The notes beneath the pieces were generated by a model, which was not told the origin of the DNA, searched no databases, and was given only the letters and a program-made list of their open reading frames with translations. 64,000 nt of DNA from JAVVEG01 sp041751425 (GTDB lineage: Bacteria; Pseudomonadota; Gammaproteobacteria; Pseudomonadales; Pseudohongiellaceae): assembly GCA_041751425.1 (NCBI GenBank), contig JBGSXL010000017.1, positions 1 to 64,000 of the forward strand. Direction: 5' to 3'. Positions 34,124 to 43,100 of the stretch are shown piece by piece. How positions within the stretch are numbered: position 1 is the stretch's first letter; each line of letters starts with the position of its first letter. Made by a program: the position numbers and the translations under genes.

Positions 34124-34684
34124 CTACTTGCGAAAGAAATGCTCCCGATAGTGAGCCAACTCATTGATTGAGTCTTTAATATCGTCCATAGCCTGATGGC
34201 TGGATACTTTGGTCAGGCTGCCAAGTACATCGGGCGCCCAGCGCTTAGCCAACTCTTTCACAGTACTCACATCAAGATTGCGGTAATGGAAAAACTCTTC
34301 CAGTTTTGGCATATACCGCGCCAGAAATCGTCTGTCCTGACAGATACTGTTTCCGCACATGGGGGAAGCACCTGGCTCGGAATATTTAGCAAGAAACTCC
34401 AGCGTACACCGTTCCGCTTCTGCTTCATCGTATGGGCTGGCCTTGACCCGATCTACCAATCCCGAGTTGCCATGGGTGCGCTGGTTCCATTCATCCATGG
34501 CAGCCAGAGCGGCATCGGATTGATGGACCGCCAAAGTAGGACCCTCTGCAATGATATTGAGCTGCGCATCCGTAATCAGCGTTGCTATTTCTATGATGCG
34601 ATCTGAATCGGGAAACAATCCTGTCATCTCCAGATCAATCCAGATTAATGTTGCTTTCTTGTCGAGGGAATCCAAGGCTGTCAT
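34124..34684 (-). CDS. orn: Oligoribonuclease
   Basis: 186 residues, DEDDh 3'-5' exonuclease. The acidic motifs are LIWIDLEMTGLFPDSDRIIE (D, E), the middle DRRFLARYMP and the His/Asp motif HQAMDDIKDSINELA. Orn degrades dinucleotides, including pGpG from cyclic di-GMP. It is divergent from rsgA, the same orn/rsgA neighbourhood as in E. coli and Pseudomonas. TAG stop. Confidence 0.93.
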   Translation of the reverse strand: MTALDSLDKKATLIWIDLEMTGLFPDSDRIIEIATLITDAQLNIIAEGPTLAVHQSDAALAAMDEWNQRTHGNSGLVDRVKASPYDEAEAERCTLEFLAKYSEPGASPMCGNSICQDRRFLARYMPKLEEFFHYRNLDVSTVKELAKRWAPDVLGSLTKVSSHQAMDDIKDSINELAHYREHFFRK

Positions 34685-34849
34685 CGGTGCTTTCCAAAAA
34701 GTGCTTCACAAGTGCTTTCTACAAAGTGGGTGATTGTAGCACCGACAAACCAGGGGCGACATCAGGCTGCAGCTAACTCTCTGCTAAGTTCGGTTTTCAG
34801 GGTAGAATCAGCGTCCACAGACCCCAAACATCAGGAACCGCCGACAGGC

Positions 34850-35944
34850 ATGGCAAAACGACGACTTAATCAGCAGCAATTACGCCGCATTGACAGCAAT
34901 CAGCAACAACGCGGCAAGCGGGTTGCGCAAGACAGCCCGTCAGATACTGGTGCTGAAGCTGCGCCAATTTCTGCTACTCAGTCTGAGCCGCTGGCGGGGC
35001 AGGAACTGGGGCCGGAGGTGCCCGGACTGGTTATTTGTCATTACGGCCAACAATTGGATATTGAGTCGCATGCTGAACACAATAGGGGCACAGTGTATCG
35101 CTGTCACCAACGCAGCAACCTGCCGCCGCTGGTTACCGGCGACAACGTTGTGTGGCAAGCGGCTGATGACAATAGCGGTGTCGTAGTAGCTCTGCAGGAA
35201 CGCAGAACTATTCTAAGCCGCCCAAATGCACATGGGGACCAGCGCCCTGTCGCAGCGAACGTCGATGTCATGGCTATAGTGATCGCTCCCTTACCACAAC
35301 CATTCGGTAATCTGATCGATCGTTATTTGGTAGCCGCTGAGAGCCTGGGCCTGCGTGCAGTAATTCTGTTGAACAAAACCGACCTACTGGACAGTACGCG
35401 CGATGCATTCATAGAACCGCTACTCGAGCTGTATAAAAATATAGGTTATCCGGTGATTCGCGTATCAACTAAAAGCAATGGCGGCATTGAAGATCTGCAA
35501 CAGTTTCTAGCCCAGCAGACTGCCGTATTTGTAGGGCAGTCCGGCGTTGGCAAATCCTCACTGATTAATTCCTTGAGAGATACCAGCAGGTTGCCCGATG
35601 ATATGCCCGATTTGCAGGAAGATGCCGCTGTTGGCGAATTATCGGCAGGGCGGGATAAAGGTACTCATACGACAACGGCAACCAGGCTATATCATTTAAT
35701 AGGCAGTGGTGACCTGATTGATTCGCCGGGCATCCGTGAATTCGGGCTGTGGCACATGGATCAACACCAGCTTATTGCCGGTTTTATCGAGTTCAAACCA
35801 TTCATAGATAAGTGCAGGTTCAGGGATTGCAGGCATCTGCACGAACCGGGTTGCGCACTGCTGGATGCGCGCGACAAGGGATTGATCAACCCGGAGAGAC
35901 TGACCAGTTACTTTCATACCTTAAGCACAATTACGCCTGCTTGA
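34850..35944 (+). CDS. rsgA: Small ribosomal subunit maturation GTPase RsgA
   Basis: 364 residues, circularly permuted GTPase. After an OB fold, G4 (LLNKTDLLD) precedes G1 (GQSGVGKSSLINSL) and G3 (DSPGIREF). A zinc knuckle follows (CRFRDCRHLHEPGCAL). RsgA checks late assembly of the 30S subunit. The frame is open from 34712, but MAKRRLNQQQLRRID at 34850 is the family's usual start. The protein has an extended Q/A-rich linker of about 40 residues before the OB fold. Confidence 0.92.
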   Translation: MAKRRLNQQQLRRIDSNQQQRGKRVAQDSPSDTGAEAAPISATQSEPLAGQELGPEVPGLVICHYGQQLDIESHAEHNRGTVYRCHQRSNLPPLVTGDNVVWQAADDNSGVVVALQERRTILSRPNAHGDQRPVAANVDVMAIVIAPLPQPFGNLIDRYLVAAESLGLRAVILLNKTDLLDSTRDAFIEPLLELYKNIGYPVIRVSTKSNGGIEDLQQFLAQQTAVFVGQSGVGKSSLINSLRDTSRLPDDMPDLQEDAAVGELSAGRDKGTHTTTATRLYHLIGSGDLIDSPGIREFGLWHMDQHQLIAGFIEFKPFIDKCRFRDCRHLHEPGCALLDARDKGLINPERLTSYFHTLSTITPA

Positions 35945-35968
35945 GCAGCGGAGGGCAACCGAACACTC

Positions 35969-36832
35969 ATGCGAAATAAGCTATTCATCCTGTTACAAAT
36001 CCTTTTGCCTCAACATTTGCTGTCCAGGCTTGCCGGCTGGTTGGCCAGATGCACCTGGGGACCATTCAAGAATACTTTTATCGGCTGGTTTATTAAAAAA
36101 TACAGGGTGGATATGGAAGAGGCCGCCAATTCCGACCCGTTCAGCTATGCCTGTTTCAACGAATTCTTCACCCGGGCGTTACGTCCCGCTGCTCGCCCTA
36201 TAGATCCGGACGAGGCTGTAGTTTTGAGCCCGGCCGACGGAGTGGTAAGTCAGTTAGGGCAAATTGATTGTGGGCGCCTGGTTCAGGCGAAAGGCAGAGA
36301 CTTCAGTCTGCAGGCGTTGTTGGGCGGTGACGATAAGCGAGCTGAGCCTTTTCAAGGGGGCGTATTCGCCACCGTGTATCTGTCACCCAAAGATTATCAC
36401 CGTGTTCATATGCCTATTGCTGGCATTCTCAGGGAAATGATTCATATTCCCGGTAAATTGTTTTCAGTCAATCAAGTTACCAGTGATTCGGTTGCAGATC
36501 TGTTCGCCCGTAATGAGCGCGTTGTCTGCCTGTTTGACACCGAGCATGGTCCGATGGCATTGGTGCTGGTTGGCGCCATGATCGTCGCCAGTGTCGATAC
36601 GGTATGGTCTGGTGAAGTGTGTCCCGCTGGGAAGGTGCCATGTAAAACGGATTACACAGAACATTCGCCTCCTGTACAAATTGCTCGTGGCGCAGAGATG
36701 GGCAGGTTCAAACTTGGCTCTACTGTGGTAGCGGTCTATGGTCCGGGCATGGTGAATCTGGATAAATCGATTGCCGCCGGAGAGCCGGTCAAAGTAGGGA
36801 CGGCCCTGGGGCGACTGAACTCATGCAGTTAA
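35969..36832 (+). CDS. psd: Phosphatidylserine decarboxylase proenzyme
   Basis: 287 residues. The self-cleavage site LGST is at residues 249-252 (cleavage between G250 and S251, leaving the pyruvoyl group on the small subunit). D90 (LSPADG), H144/H147 (YHRVHMP) and S251 match the catalytic triad of E. coli Psd. It converts phosphatidylserine to phosphatidylethanolamine at the inner membrane. It begins 24 bases after rsgA, the same rsgA-psd order as in E. coli. Confidence 0.94.
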   Translation: MRNKLFILLQILLPQHLLSRLAGWLARCTWGPFKNTFIGWFIKKYRVDMEEAANSDPFSYACFNEFFTRALRPAARPIDPDEAVVLSPADGVVSQLGQIDCGRLVQAKGRDFSLQALLGGDDKRAEPFQGGVFATVYLSPKDYHRVHMPIAGILREMIHIPGKLFSVNQVTSDSVADLFARNERVVCLFDTEHGPMALVLVGAMIVASVDTVWSGEVCPAGKVPCKTDYTEHSPPVQIARGAEMGRFKLGSTVVAVYGPGMVNLDKSIAAGEPVKVGTALGRLNSCS

Positions 36833-36883
36833 ACTGTCTCACCCGTGCATTGCCGGATAGGACAGTCTGTCAGGTTGAAATAT

Positions 36884-37198
36884 TCAATCCAGATAGGAAC
36901 AGCAATAATCCGTTACACTGAGTACCTTTATATCAAACGCAGAGTTCGCCGCAACTTCAAAACTCGCACCAGCGGATACTGTTTTCCAGTCTGTGTCACC
37001 CGGCAACTTTATCTCCACGGAACCCGATTGGATATCCATGATTTCTTTCTTCGCCGTTGAGAAGCGATAGTCTCCCGGGAGCATAATACCCAGAGTTTTT
37101 ACTTCGCCGTTGGAAAACACAACGGCGCGACTACTCACTTTTCCATCAAAATAAATGTTGGCTGCTTTTACAACTGTTACATTTTCAAATTTACTCAT
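36884..37198 (-). CDS. ppnP: Pyrimidine/purine nucleoside phosphorylase PpnP
   Basis: 104 residues (DUF1255/YaiE). A single small cupin domain: KAANIYFDGKVSSRAVVFSN, GIMLPGDYRFSTAKKEIMDI and GASFEVAANSAFDIKV. It phosphorolyses several ribonucleosides to base and ribose 1-phosphate. C-terminal VTDYCCSYLD is conserved. It is separate from psd, on the opposite strand. Confidence 0.88.
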   Translation of the reverse strand: MSKFENVTVVKAANIYFDGKVSSRAVVFSNGEVKTLGIMLPGDYRFSTAKKEIMDIQSGSVEIKLPGDTDWKTVSAGASFEVAANSAFDIKVLSVTDYCCSYLD

Positions 37199-37335
37199 TA
37201 ACCGTTCTCTGATCTGAATTATGGAAGGACGCGAATTCTATCATAAACGCTGCGATTGGCTAGTGGGACAAGAGCTGTCACGTTGCAGTTGACGCGCTGC
37301 TCATGTCATTGCAACCTTTGGCGCTGTCCCCAGCG

Positions 37336-38850
37336 CTAAGGTGCCAGGAATGTCTGGTACGCCTGATTGCCGGTTTCATCCCAGTAGCGATAACCAATCA
37401 GGCGCAGAAAATCGCGAAACTGTTTTTTCTCTTTTTCGGGCACCTGAATACCTACTAACACTCGCCCATAAGCTGCGCCATGATTTCTGTAATGGAACAT
37501 TGATATATTCCAATGCTCCCCTAACAGATTCAGAAAATTCATGAATGCCCCCGGGCGTTGCGGAAACTCAAAACGATAAACCAACTCATTGAGAACATCC
37601 GGAGAATGCCCGCCCACCATATAACGAATATGTAGTTTGGCGACTTCGTTATCGGACATATCCTGAACTTGAAAACCTTTTTTAGTCAGTTCACTCAATA
37701 ATTGTTCACGTCCATGAACCGGGTCCTGAATCTCAATACCTACGAAAATCTTAGCCTCCCTGGGGTCACCGTAACGATAATTGAATTCCGTTATACTTCT
37801 CTTGCCCAGTGCATTGGAGAAACGCTTGAAACTCCCCGGCTTCTCATCAATGGTGACAGCAAAAATCACCTCCCGGCTTTCGCCAAGTTCAGAACGCTCC
37901 GCAATATGCCGCAACCTGTCGAAATTGACATTCGCTCCTGTTACAACTGCCATGATGGTTGCGTTCTGCAACGCATGTTCTCGCACGTATTTTTTCATAC
38001 CCGCAATCGCCAAGGCGCCAGCTGGCTCTGTTACTGCCCGGGTATCATCGAACACATCTTTGATGGCAGCGCAGATTTCGTCAGTAGTCACTGTAACAAC
38101 ACCATCAACCAGTTTTCGCATGATGCGAAAGGTCTCCTTGCCAATCTGGTTCACAGCAACACCATCGGCAAACAAACCAACCTTTCCTAGTTTGACACGT
38201 CGCCCACTCTCCAGGGCTGCTTTCAGGCAAGCCGAATCCTCAGCCTCTACGGCAATCAACTTGATCTCCGGACGAATATATTTGATGTACGCCGCCATGC
38301 CAGCCATCAGTCCACCGCCACCGACAGGAACAAAAATCGCATCCAGGCGTCCACTGTGTTGGCGAATGATCTCCAGTCCAACTGTTCCCTGACCGGCAAT
38401 CACATCGGCATCATCAAAGGCATGTACAAAGGTATAACCTTTTTCTTCGACCAGTTTCGCTGCATGGGTTGCTGCATCATTATATGAATCGCCAAACAGA
38501 ATCACCTCGCTGCCTAAATTACGCACGGCATCAATTTTTATGCGTGGTGTTGTTTCAGGCATAACGATGACTGTTTTAATACCCAGCGTACTGCCTGCCA
38601 GTGCCACTCCCTGGGCATGGTTGCCTGCCGATGCTGCAACCACTCCGCGCTTGGCTGCTTCGGGAGACAACTTCGACATCATGTTGTAAGCCCCGCGCAA
38701 TTTGAAACTGAACACAGGCTGCATGTCTTCGCGTTTCAACAGCACCGTATTGCCCACACGCCGGGAAAGCCCCACGGCTTTATGGATCGGGGTTTCTATC
38801 GCCACGTCGTACACTTTCGCGGAGAGAATCTCTTTAACGTATTTTTCCAT
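37336..38850 (-). CDS. ilvA: Threonine ammonia-lyase, biosynthetic
   Basis: 504 residues, as in E. coli IlvA. The PLP lysine lies in QPVFSFKLRGAYNMMSKLSP and the phosphate-binding glycine loop in VPVGGGGLMAGMAAY. Two C-terminal ACT-like domains (from about residue 335, EVIFAVTIDEKPGSFKRFSN and LVYRFEFPQRPGAFMNFLNL) confer isoleucine feedback control. Starts at 38850 (MEKYVKEILSAKV); the longer frame from 38910 would overlap rpiA. Divergent from rpiA, as in many gammaproteobacteria. TAG stop. Confidence 0.93.
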   Translation of the reverse strand: MEKYVKEILSAKVYDVAIETPIHKAVGLSRRVGNTVLLKREDMQPVFSFKLRGAYNMMSKLSPEAAKRGVVAASAGNHAQGVALAGSTLGIKTVIVMPETTPRIKIDAVRNLGSEVILFGDSYNDAATHAAKLVEEKGYTFVHAFDDADVIAGQGTVGLEIIRQHSGRLDAIFVPVGGGGLMAGMAAYIKYIRPEIKLIAVEAEDSACLKAALESGRRVKLGKVGLFADGVAVNQIGKETFRIMRKLVDGVVTVTTDEICAAIKDVFDDTRAVTEPAGALAIAGMKKYVREHALQNATIMAVVTGANVNFDRLRHIAERSELGESREVIFAVTIDEKPGSFKRFSNALGKRSITEFNYRYGDPREAKIFVGIEIQDPVHGREQLLSELTKKGFQVQDMSDNEVAKLHIRYMVGGHSPDVLNELVYRFEFPQRPGAFMNFLNLLGEHWNISMFHYRNHGAAYGRVLVGIQVPEKEKKQFRDFLRLIGYRYWDETGNQAYQTFLAP

Positions 38851-38908
38851 TATCAACGTCAAACCTCGTATAATCGGTGCATCGCCATCCACTTGTCGGG
38901 AAATTAGC

Positions 38909-39580
38909 ATGGATCAGAACGAAATGAAAAAGGCGGTTGCTCAGGCAGCCGCAAACTATGTTGAAGAACGCCTGGAAGAACGCACAGTAATCGGTGTAGG
39001 CACAGGATCTACCGCCAATCTTTTTATCGAATGCCTGGGTAAATTCCGCGATCAGATTCACACAACAGTGGCCAGCTCCGACGAAACTGCGAGACGTCTG
39101 CGGCAGTTGAACATTCCCGTGATGGATCTCAATAGCGTTGATGAAGTCACTATCTATGTAGATGGTGCTGACGAAACCAACGAGTATCTGCAACTGATCA
39201 AAGGCGGTGGTGGAGCATTGACGCGCGAGAAGATTATAGCTGCGGTTGCTCGCGAGTTCGTCTGTATCGCTGATGAAAGCAAGTTGGTCAGTGTGCTGGG
39301 GCGTTTCCCGTTGCCAGTGGAAGTAATTCCCATGGCTCGCAGTCATGTAGGCCGGCAGATTGTAAAGCTGGGAGGTGACCCCGTTTATCGTGACGGCTTT
39401 GTCACCGACAACGGCAACCACATCATCGATATTCATAATATGGACATCATTGACCCACGCAAACTCGAACAGGATCTCAATCAGATCACCGGGGTAGTTA
39501 CTAATGGATTATTCGCGTTGCGCCCAGCCAATCTATTGATACTGGCCGGCAAGAATGGGGTGAGGACGTTAAAGACCTGA
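38909..39580 (+). CDS. rpiA: Ribose-5-phosphate isomerase A
   Basis: 223 residues. Motifs: IGVGTGSTANLFIE near residue 30, SSDETARRL, YVDGADETNEYLQLIKGGGG (two catalytic/phosphate loops) and ALTREKIIAAVAREF. It interconverts ribose 5-phosphate and ribulose 5-phosphate in the pentose-phosphate pathway. Only 58 bases separate it from ilvA; both promoters must overlap there. Confidence 0.94.
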   Translation: MDQNEMKKAVAQAAANYVEERLEERTVIGVGTGSTANLFIECLGKFRDQIHTTVASSDETARRLRQLNIPVMDLNSVDEVTIYVDGADETNEYLQLIKGGGGALTREKIIAAVAREFVCIADESKLVSVLGRFPLPVEVIPMARSHVGRQIVKLGGDPVYRDGFVTDNGNHIIDIHNMDIIDPRKLEQDLNQITGVVTNGLFALRPANLLILAGKNGVRTLKT

Positions 39581-39869
39581 GTAAAAGCTGACTCAAGCCA
39601 GCTCTCTATCAGAAGCTAAAACCAAAGGCTAAAACTCGGGGCGAAACTATTCCGGGACAGAATGACAGTTCCTGAAAATGTCATTCTGTCCCAGCGCTAA
39701 GCAGCAAAATTCATGCTGCGGAGCTGAAAATCTTCAGATAAAAAGCGTTCGTGCCTGTGAATAAACCCAGACATAAAACAAATCTGAAAAATCCTTCAGT
39801 CGTCTTCCCGCGGCCTTCCATGAGCCGGTACCAGCGAACATCGCGAAGCCTGAGCCTCGCGCATTCACA
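39581..39869. other. Intergenic stretch between rpiA and the cold-shock gene
   Basis: About 290 bases without a gene. It holds the GGGACAG palindrome described separately and otherwise no recognised element. Confidence 0.4.
39654..39692. repeat. REP-like palindrome with GGGACAG ends
   Basis: GGGACAGAATGACA and its exact reverse complement flank an 11-base loop. Elements of the form GGGACAGAATGAC are remembered in many gammaproteobacteria, usually associated with RAYT/IS200-like transposases. It could also act as the rpiA terminator. A diverged relative may lie at 37262-37340 (it shares the flank CCCAGCGCTAAG). Confidence 0.6.
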
Positions 39870-40079
39870 TCACAGAGGATTTACGTTCTCTGCCTGGGGA
39901 CCTTTTTGACCTTGTGTCACATTCATTGTCACTTTCTGGCCTTCGTGAAGCGTTTTTCTTCCCGCACCGTTAATCGCGCTGAAATGGACGAATACATCTT
40001 TGCCACCTTCCTGCTCAATGAAACCAAATCCTTTCTCATCATTGAACCACTTAACGGTACCTTCTACTTGATCTGACAT
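39870..40079 (-). CDS. Cold-shock protein, CspA family
   Basis: 69 residues. One cold-shock domain with RNP-1 KGFGFIEQ and RNP-2 VFVHFSAI. Binds single-stranded RNA/DNA as an RNA chaperone. About 190 bases upstream lack a gene and include a long leader that is probably the 5' UTR, as usual for csp genes. Which paralogue (CspA/D/E) cannot be told. Confidence 0.9.
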   Translation of the reverse strand: MSDQVEGTVKWFNDEKGFGFIEQEGGKDVFVHFSAINGAGRKTLHEGQKVTMNVTQGQKGPQAENVNPL

Positions 40080-40266
40080 ATTACTCTCTTGTTTTTTAAA
40101 AAAATTATTTACATGGCGACATTGCTGCCAACCCCGGAGCCAATCACGACTCCTTCGGCAGTGTACCCCTATATTATGGCGGAGGGAATATGGTTTCCCC
40201 AGTAAATCGCCGGAAAAACCCTAATTTCTGTCGATATTTGTCTAAAAAGCTGCTTTCCGGGGCTGT

Positions 40267-41664
40267 CTAATCGAAAATTTTCCCGGGATTCATCACCTTG
40301 TTGGGGTCAAAAATCTGCTTTATGGCTCGCATATAACTGATTTCAACTGCGTCCCGACTGTATTGCAGGAAAGGTTTTTTTAATAAACCCACGCCATGTT
40401 CTGCCGAGACACTGCCCCCATAAGCTTTTACTTTATCGAATATATCAACGCTCACCTCGGCACATTTCGCAAAGAAATCTGCTTTGTCCAGAATCTCCGG
40501 CTTGAGAATATTCAAATGCACATTGCCGTCACCGATGTGTCCGAACCAGATAATTTCGAAATCCGGATAGCGTGCATTCACGATTTCCTCCACTTCCCGC
40601 AGGAAGGTCGGGACTTTGGAAACGGTCACGGCAATGTCGTTTTTATAAGGGGTAAACCGGGAAATGGTTTCGGAGATGTCTTCACGTAAGCGCCACAATG
40701 TTTTGGCCTGCGCCAAATTCTGGCTCATGGTGCCGTCCAGCGCCCAGCCCTGTTCGACACAGTGTTCAAATACACTCATAGCTTCATCAAGTGTATCGCC
40801 GCCCTGATTTTCGAACTCGATCAGCGCGTAGTATTCGCCCCGCGTTGCAAAAGGGCGCTGTAGACCTTTTTCTGCAATCACATGTGCCATGGCTTTTTCC
40901 GAGAAGAATTCGAACGCGCTCAATTCCAGTTTGGCCTGGAAAGCCTGCAGCACTTCCATCGTTGCTTCCAGATTTTCAACCGCCAACACCAGCACCGTGG
41001 GATCCTTTGGCAGGCTCGCCAACCCCATGGTCAGCTCCACGATAAAACCCAAAGTGCCCTCGGAACCAATAAACAAATGGCGGAAATCATATCCGGTAGC
41101 GTTCTTGGTCAGCCCTCTATTGAAAGTCAGCAGTTCACCATTACCCGTGACCACTTTCATACCCTGCACCCAGTCTCGGGTCAGCCCGTACTTGATGACT
41201 TTAATGCCGCCGGCATTGGTCGCCACATTGCCACCAATCTGACTGGAGCCTGATGAAGCAAAATCGACGGGGTAGAACAATCCGTTTTCTTCAGCGAAAT
41301 CCTGCAACTGCCGGGTTACCACGCCTGGTTGGCAGACAACCTGACGGTCCACCGCGCTGAACTCCAATATCTTGTTCATGCGGTCAAATGCCACAACAAT
41401 TTCCGCATTGGTTGCAACGGCGCCGCCACTCAGACCGGTTCGGCCGCCAGATGGCACCAGCGCCAGGCCATTCTCGTTTGCGTATAACACCAAAGCCTGA
41501 ACCTGTTCAATGTTGCCGGGAAAAACTATTGCGGACGGGTGGGGAGCATAAACCTTGGTCCAGTCTTTACCGTAAACCTCTAAAGAATCAACATCGGTTT
41601 TTACATAATCTTTGCCAAAAATGCTGACAAGTCCAGCGATCAACTCTGCCTGGTGTGCACTCAT
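40267..41664 (-). CDS. D-2-hydroxyglutarate dehydrogenase (FAD-linked oxidase)
   Basis: 465 residues of the GlcD/D2HGDH family. FAD-binding type 4 domain: AIVFPGNIEQVQALVLYANE, NGLALVPSGGRTGLSGGAVA, SSGSSQIGGNVATNAGGIKV. The C-terminal domain has WFGHIGDGNVHLNIL and SAEHGVGLLKKPFLQYSRD. Divergent from serA by ~120 bases. In Pseudomonas, SerA reduces 2-oxoglutarate to D-2-hydroxyglutarate while oxidising 3-phosphoglycerate, and the adjacent FAD enzyme re-oxidises it, so this pairing strongly suggests D2HGDH rather than D-lactate dehydrogenase. TAG stop. Confidence 0.8.
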   Translation of the reverse strand: MSAHQAELIAGLVSIFGKDYVKTDVDSLEVYGKDWTKVYAPHPSAIVFPGNIEQVQALVLYANENGLALVPSGGRTGLSGGAVATNAEIVVAFDRMNKILEFSAVDRQVVCQPGVVTRQLQDFAEENGLFYPVDFASSGSSQIGGNVATNAGGIKVIKYGLTRDWVQGMKVVTGNGELLTFNRGLTKNATGYDFRHLFIGSEGTLGFIVELTMGLASLPKDPTVLVLAVENLEATMEVLQAFQAKLELSAFEFFSEKAMAHVIAEKGLQRPFATRGEYYALIEFENQGGDTLDEAMSVFEHCVEQGWALDGTMSQNLAQAKTLWRLREDISETISRFTPYKNDIAVTVSKVPTFLREVEEIVNARYPDFEIIWFGHIGDGNVHLNILKPEILDKADFFAKCAEVSVDIFDKVKAYGGSVSAEHGVGLLKKPFLQYSRDAVEISYMRAIKQIFDPNKVMNPGKIFD

Positions 41665-41787
41665 TCAATAACACCGTAACTATGTGTCCGTAAACACTCA
41701 TTTTCATAGGGGCAAGTATGTTACCATGCGCGCCTTGATTCCTGCAGTCCGTAAATGCACCAAAACTAATTTGCAATGAGATACCCC

Positions 41788-43017
41788 ATGAAGCTTACCT
41801 CTCTGGAAAAAGGCAAGATAAAATTCCTATTGCTTGAAGGCGTACACAAAAGCGCGCTGACCACATTGGAAGAAGCCGGCTACACCAATGTCGAATATCT
41901 GAAAACATCTCTTTCCGAAGAGGCGCTTATCGCCAAGATTCGCGATGTGCATTTCATAGGTATCCGTTCACGCACCCAACTCACGAAAGCGGTTTTTGAT
42001 GCAGCGGATAAACTCCAGGCAGTGGGTTGTTTTTGCATAGGAAGCAATCAGGTGGATCTGACTGCGGCCCTGATCAAAGGAGTGCCGGTTTTCAACGCAC
42101 CGTTCTCCAACACTCGCAGCGTTGCTGAACTAGTCATTGGTCAGGCGATACTCCTGCTGCGAGGAATACCGCAAAAGAATGCACAGGTGCATCGAGGGGT
42201 GTGGGATAAGGTTGCGACGGGCTCATTTGAAACACGTGGCAAGAAACTGGGTTTGATCGGCTACGGCAATATCGGCTCACAACTCAGCGTGTTGGCTGAA
42301 TCGATGGGTATGAAGGTTTATTTATACGACATCATAACCAAACTACCGCTGGGCAATGCAACGCAACTGCATTCTCTGAAGGATTTGCTGAAGACATGCG
42401 ATGTAGTCAGTCTGCACGTTCCTGAAACGCCGCAAACCTTCAATATGATTGGTGAGGAACAACTGAGCTGGATGAAGAAGGGGGCCATTCTGATCAATGC
42501 TTCCAGAGGCACAGTTGTGGATATTGAAGCACTGGCTGCAGCACTGGAAAGCGGTCGCCTTTCAGGTGCTGCTGTGGATGTCTTCCCGGTAGAGCCGCGC
42601 TCAAACGATGAGGAGTTCATTTCTCCGCTGCGCAAATTCGACAATTGCATACTGACTCCGCATGTCGGTGGCAGTACCATGGAAGCGCAGGAAAATATCG
42701 GCCTGGAAGTCAGCGACAAGCTGGTGAAGTACAGCGACAACGGATCAACGTTTACCGCATTGAACTTCCCGGAAGTTGCATTGCCGGCACATCCGGGCAT
42801 GCATCGCCTGTTACACATTCACAAAAACGTGCCTGGTGTCCTTTCTGAGATAAACAATATCTTTTCAAGCAGCGGCATCAACATTCGTTCACAGTATCTG
42901 CAAACGAACGATCAGATTGGCTATGTAGTTACTGATATTGATGTGGAATACAGCAAAATGGCGCTGGCTAAATTGAATAAGATAACCGGCACTATTCGCT
43001 GCAGAGTATTATTCTGA
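41788..43017 (+). CDS. serA: D-3-phosphoglycerate dehydrogenase
   Basis: 409 residues, matching Pseudomonas SerA length. Substrate domain, NAD-binding Rossmann (KKLGLIGYGNIGSQLSVLAE) and catalytic R/E/H (NASRGTVVDIEALAAALESG, PVEPRSNDEEF, LTPHVGGSTMEAQ). The C-terminal ACT domain (GVLSEINNIFSSSGINIRSQ) binds serine for feedback inhibition. The start at 41788 (MKLTSLEKGKIKFLLLEG) matches the family better than 41776. Divergent from the D-2-hydroxyglutarate dehydrogenase gene. Confidence 0.92.
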   Translation: MKLTSLEKGKIKFLLLEGVHKSALTTLEEAGYTNVEYLKTSLSEEALIAKIRDVHFIGIRSRTQLTKAVFDAADKLQAVGCFCIGSNQVDLTAALIKGVPVFNAPFSNTRSVAELVIGQAILLLRGIPQKNAQVHRGVWDKVATGSFETRGKKLGLIGYGNIGSQLSVLAESMGMKVYLYDIITKLPLGNATQLHSLKDLLKTCDVVSLHVPETPQTFNMIGEEQLSWMKKGAILINASRGTVVDIEALAAALESGRLSGAAVDVFPVEPRSNDEEFISPLRKFDNCILTPHVGGSTMEAQENIGLEVSDKLVKYSDNGSTFTALNFPEVALPAHPGMHRLLHIHKNVPGVLSEINNIFSSSGINIRSQYLQTNDQIGYVVTDIDVEYSKMALAKLNKITGTIRCRVLF

Positions 43018-43100
43018 TGTCTTTTCGATAGCACCATAGTCGCATAACTGCAAAGTCGATAACTACGGGGGCATTGACTACAGGGACAGCAACTGCGGCA

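Noticed and set aside
35969..36832. Psd and other housekeeping genes as part of a novel system
   Set aside because: Order and motifs match known gammaproteobacterial loci.
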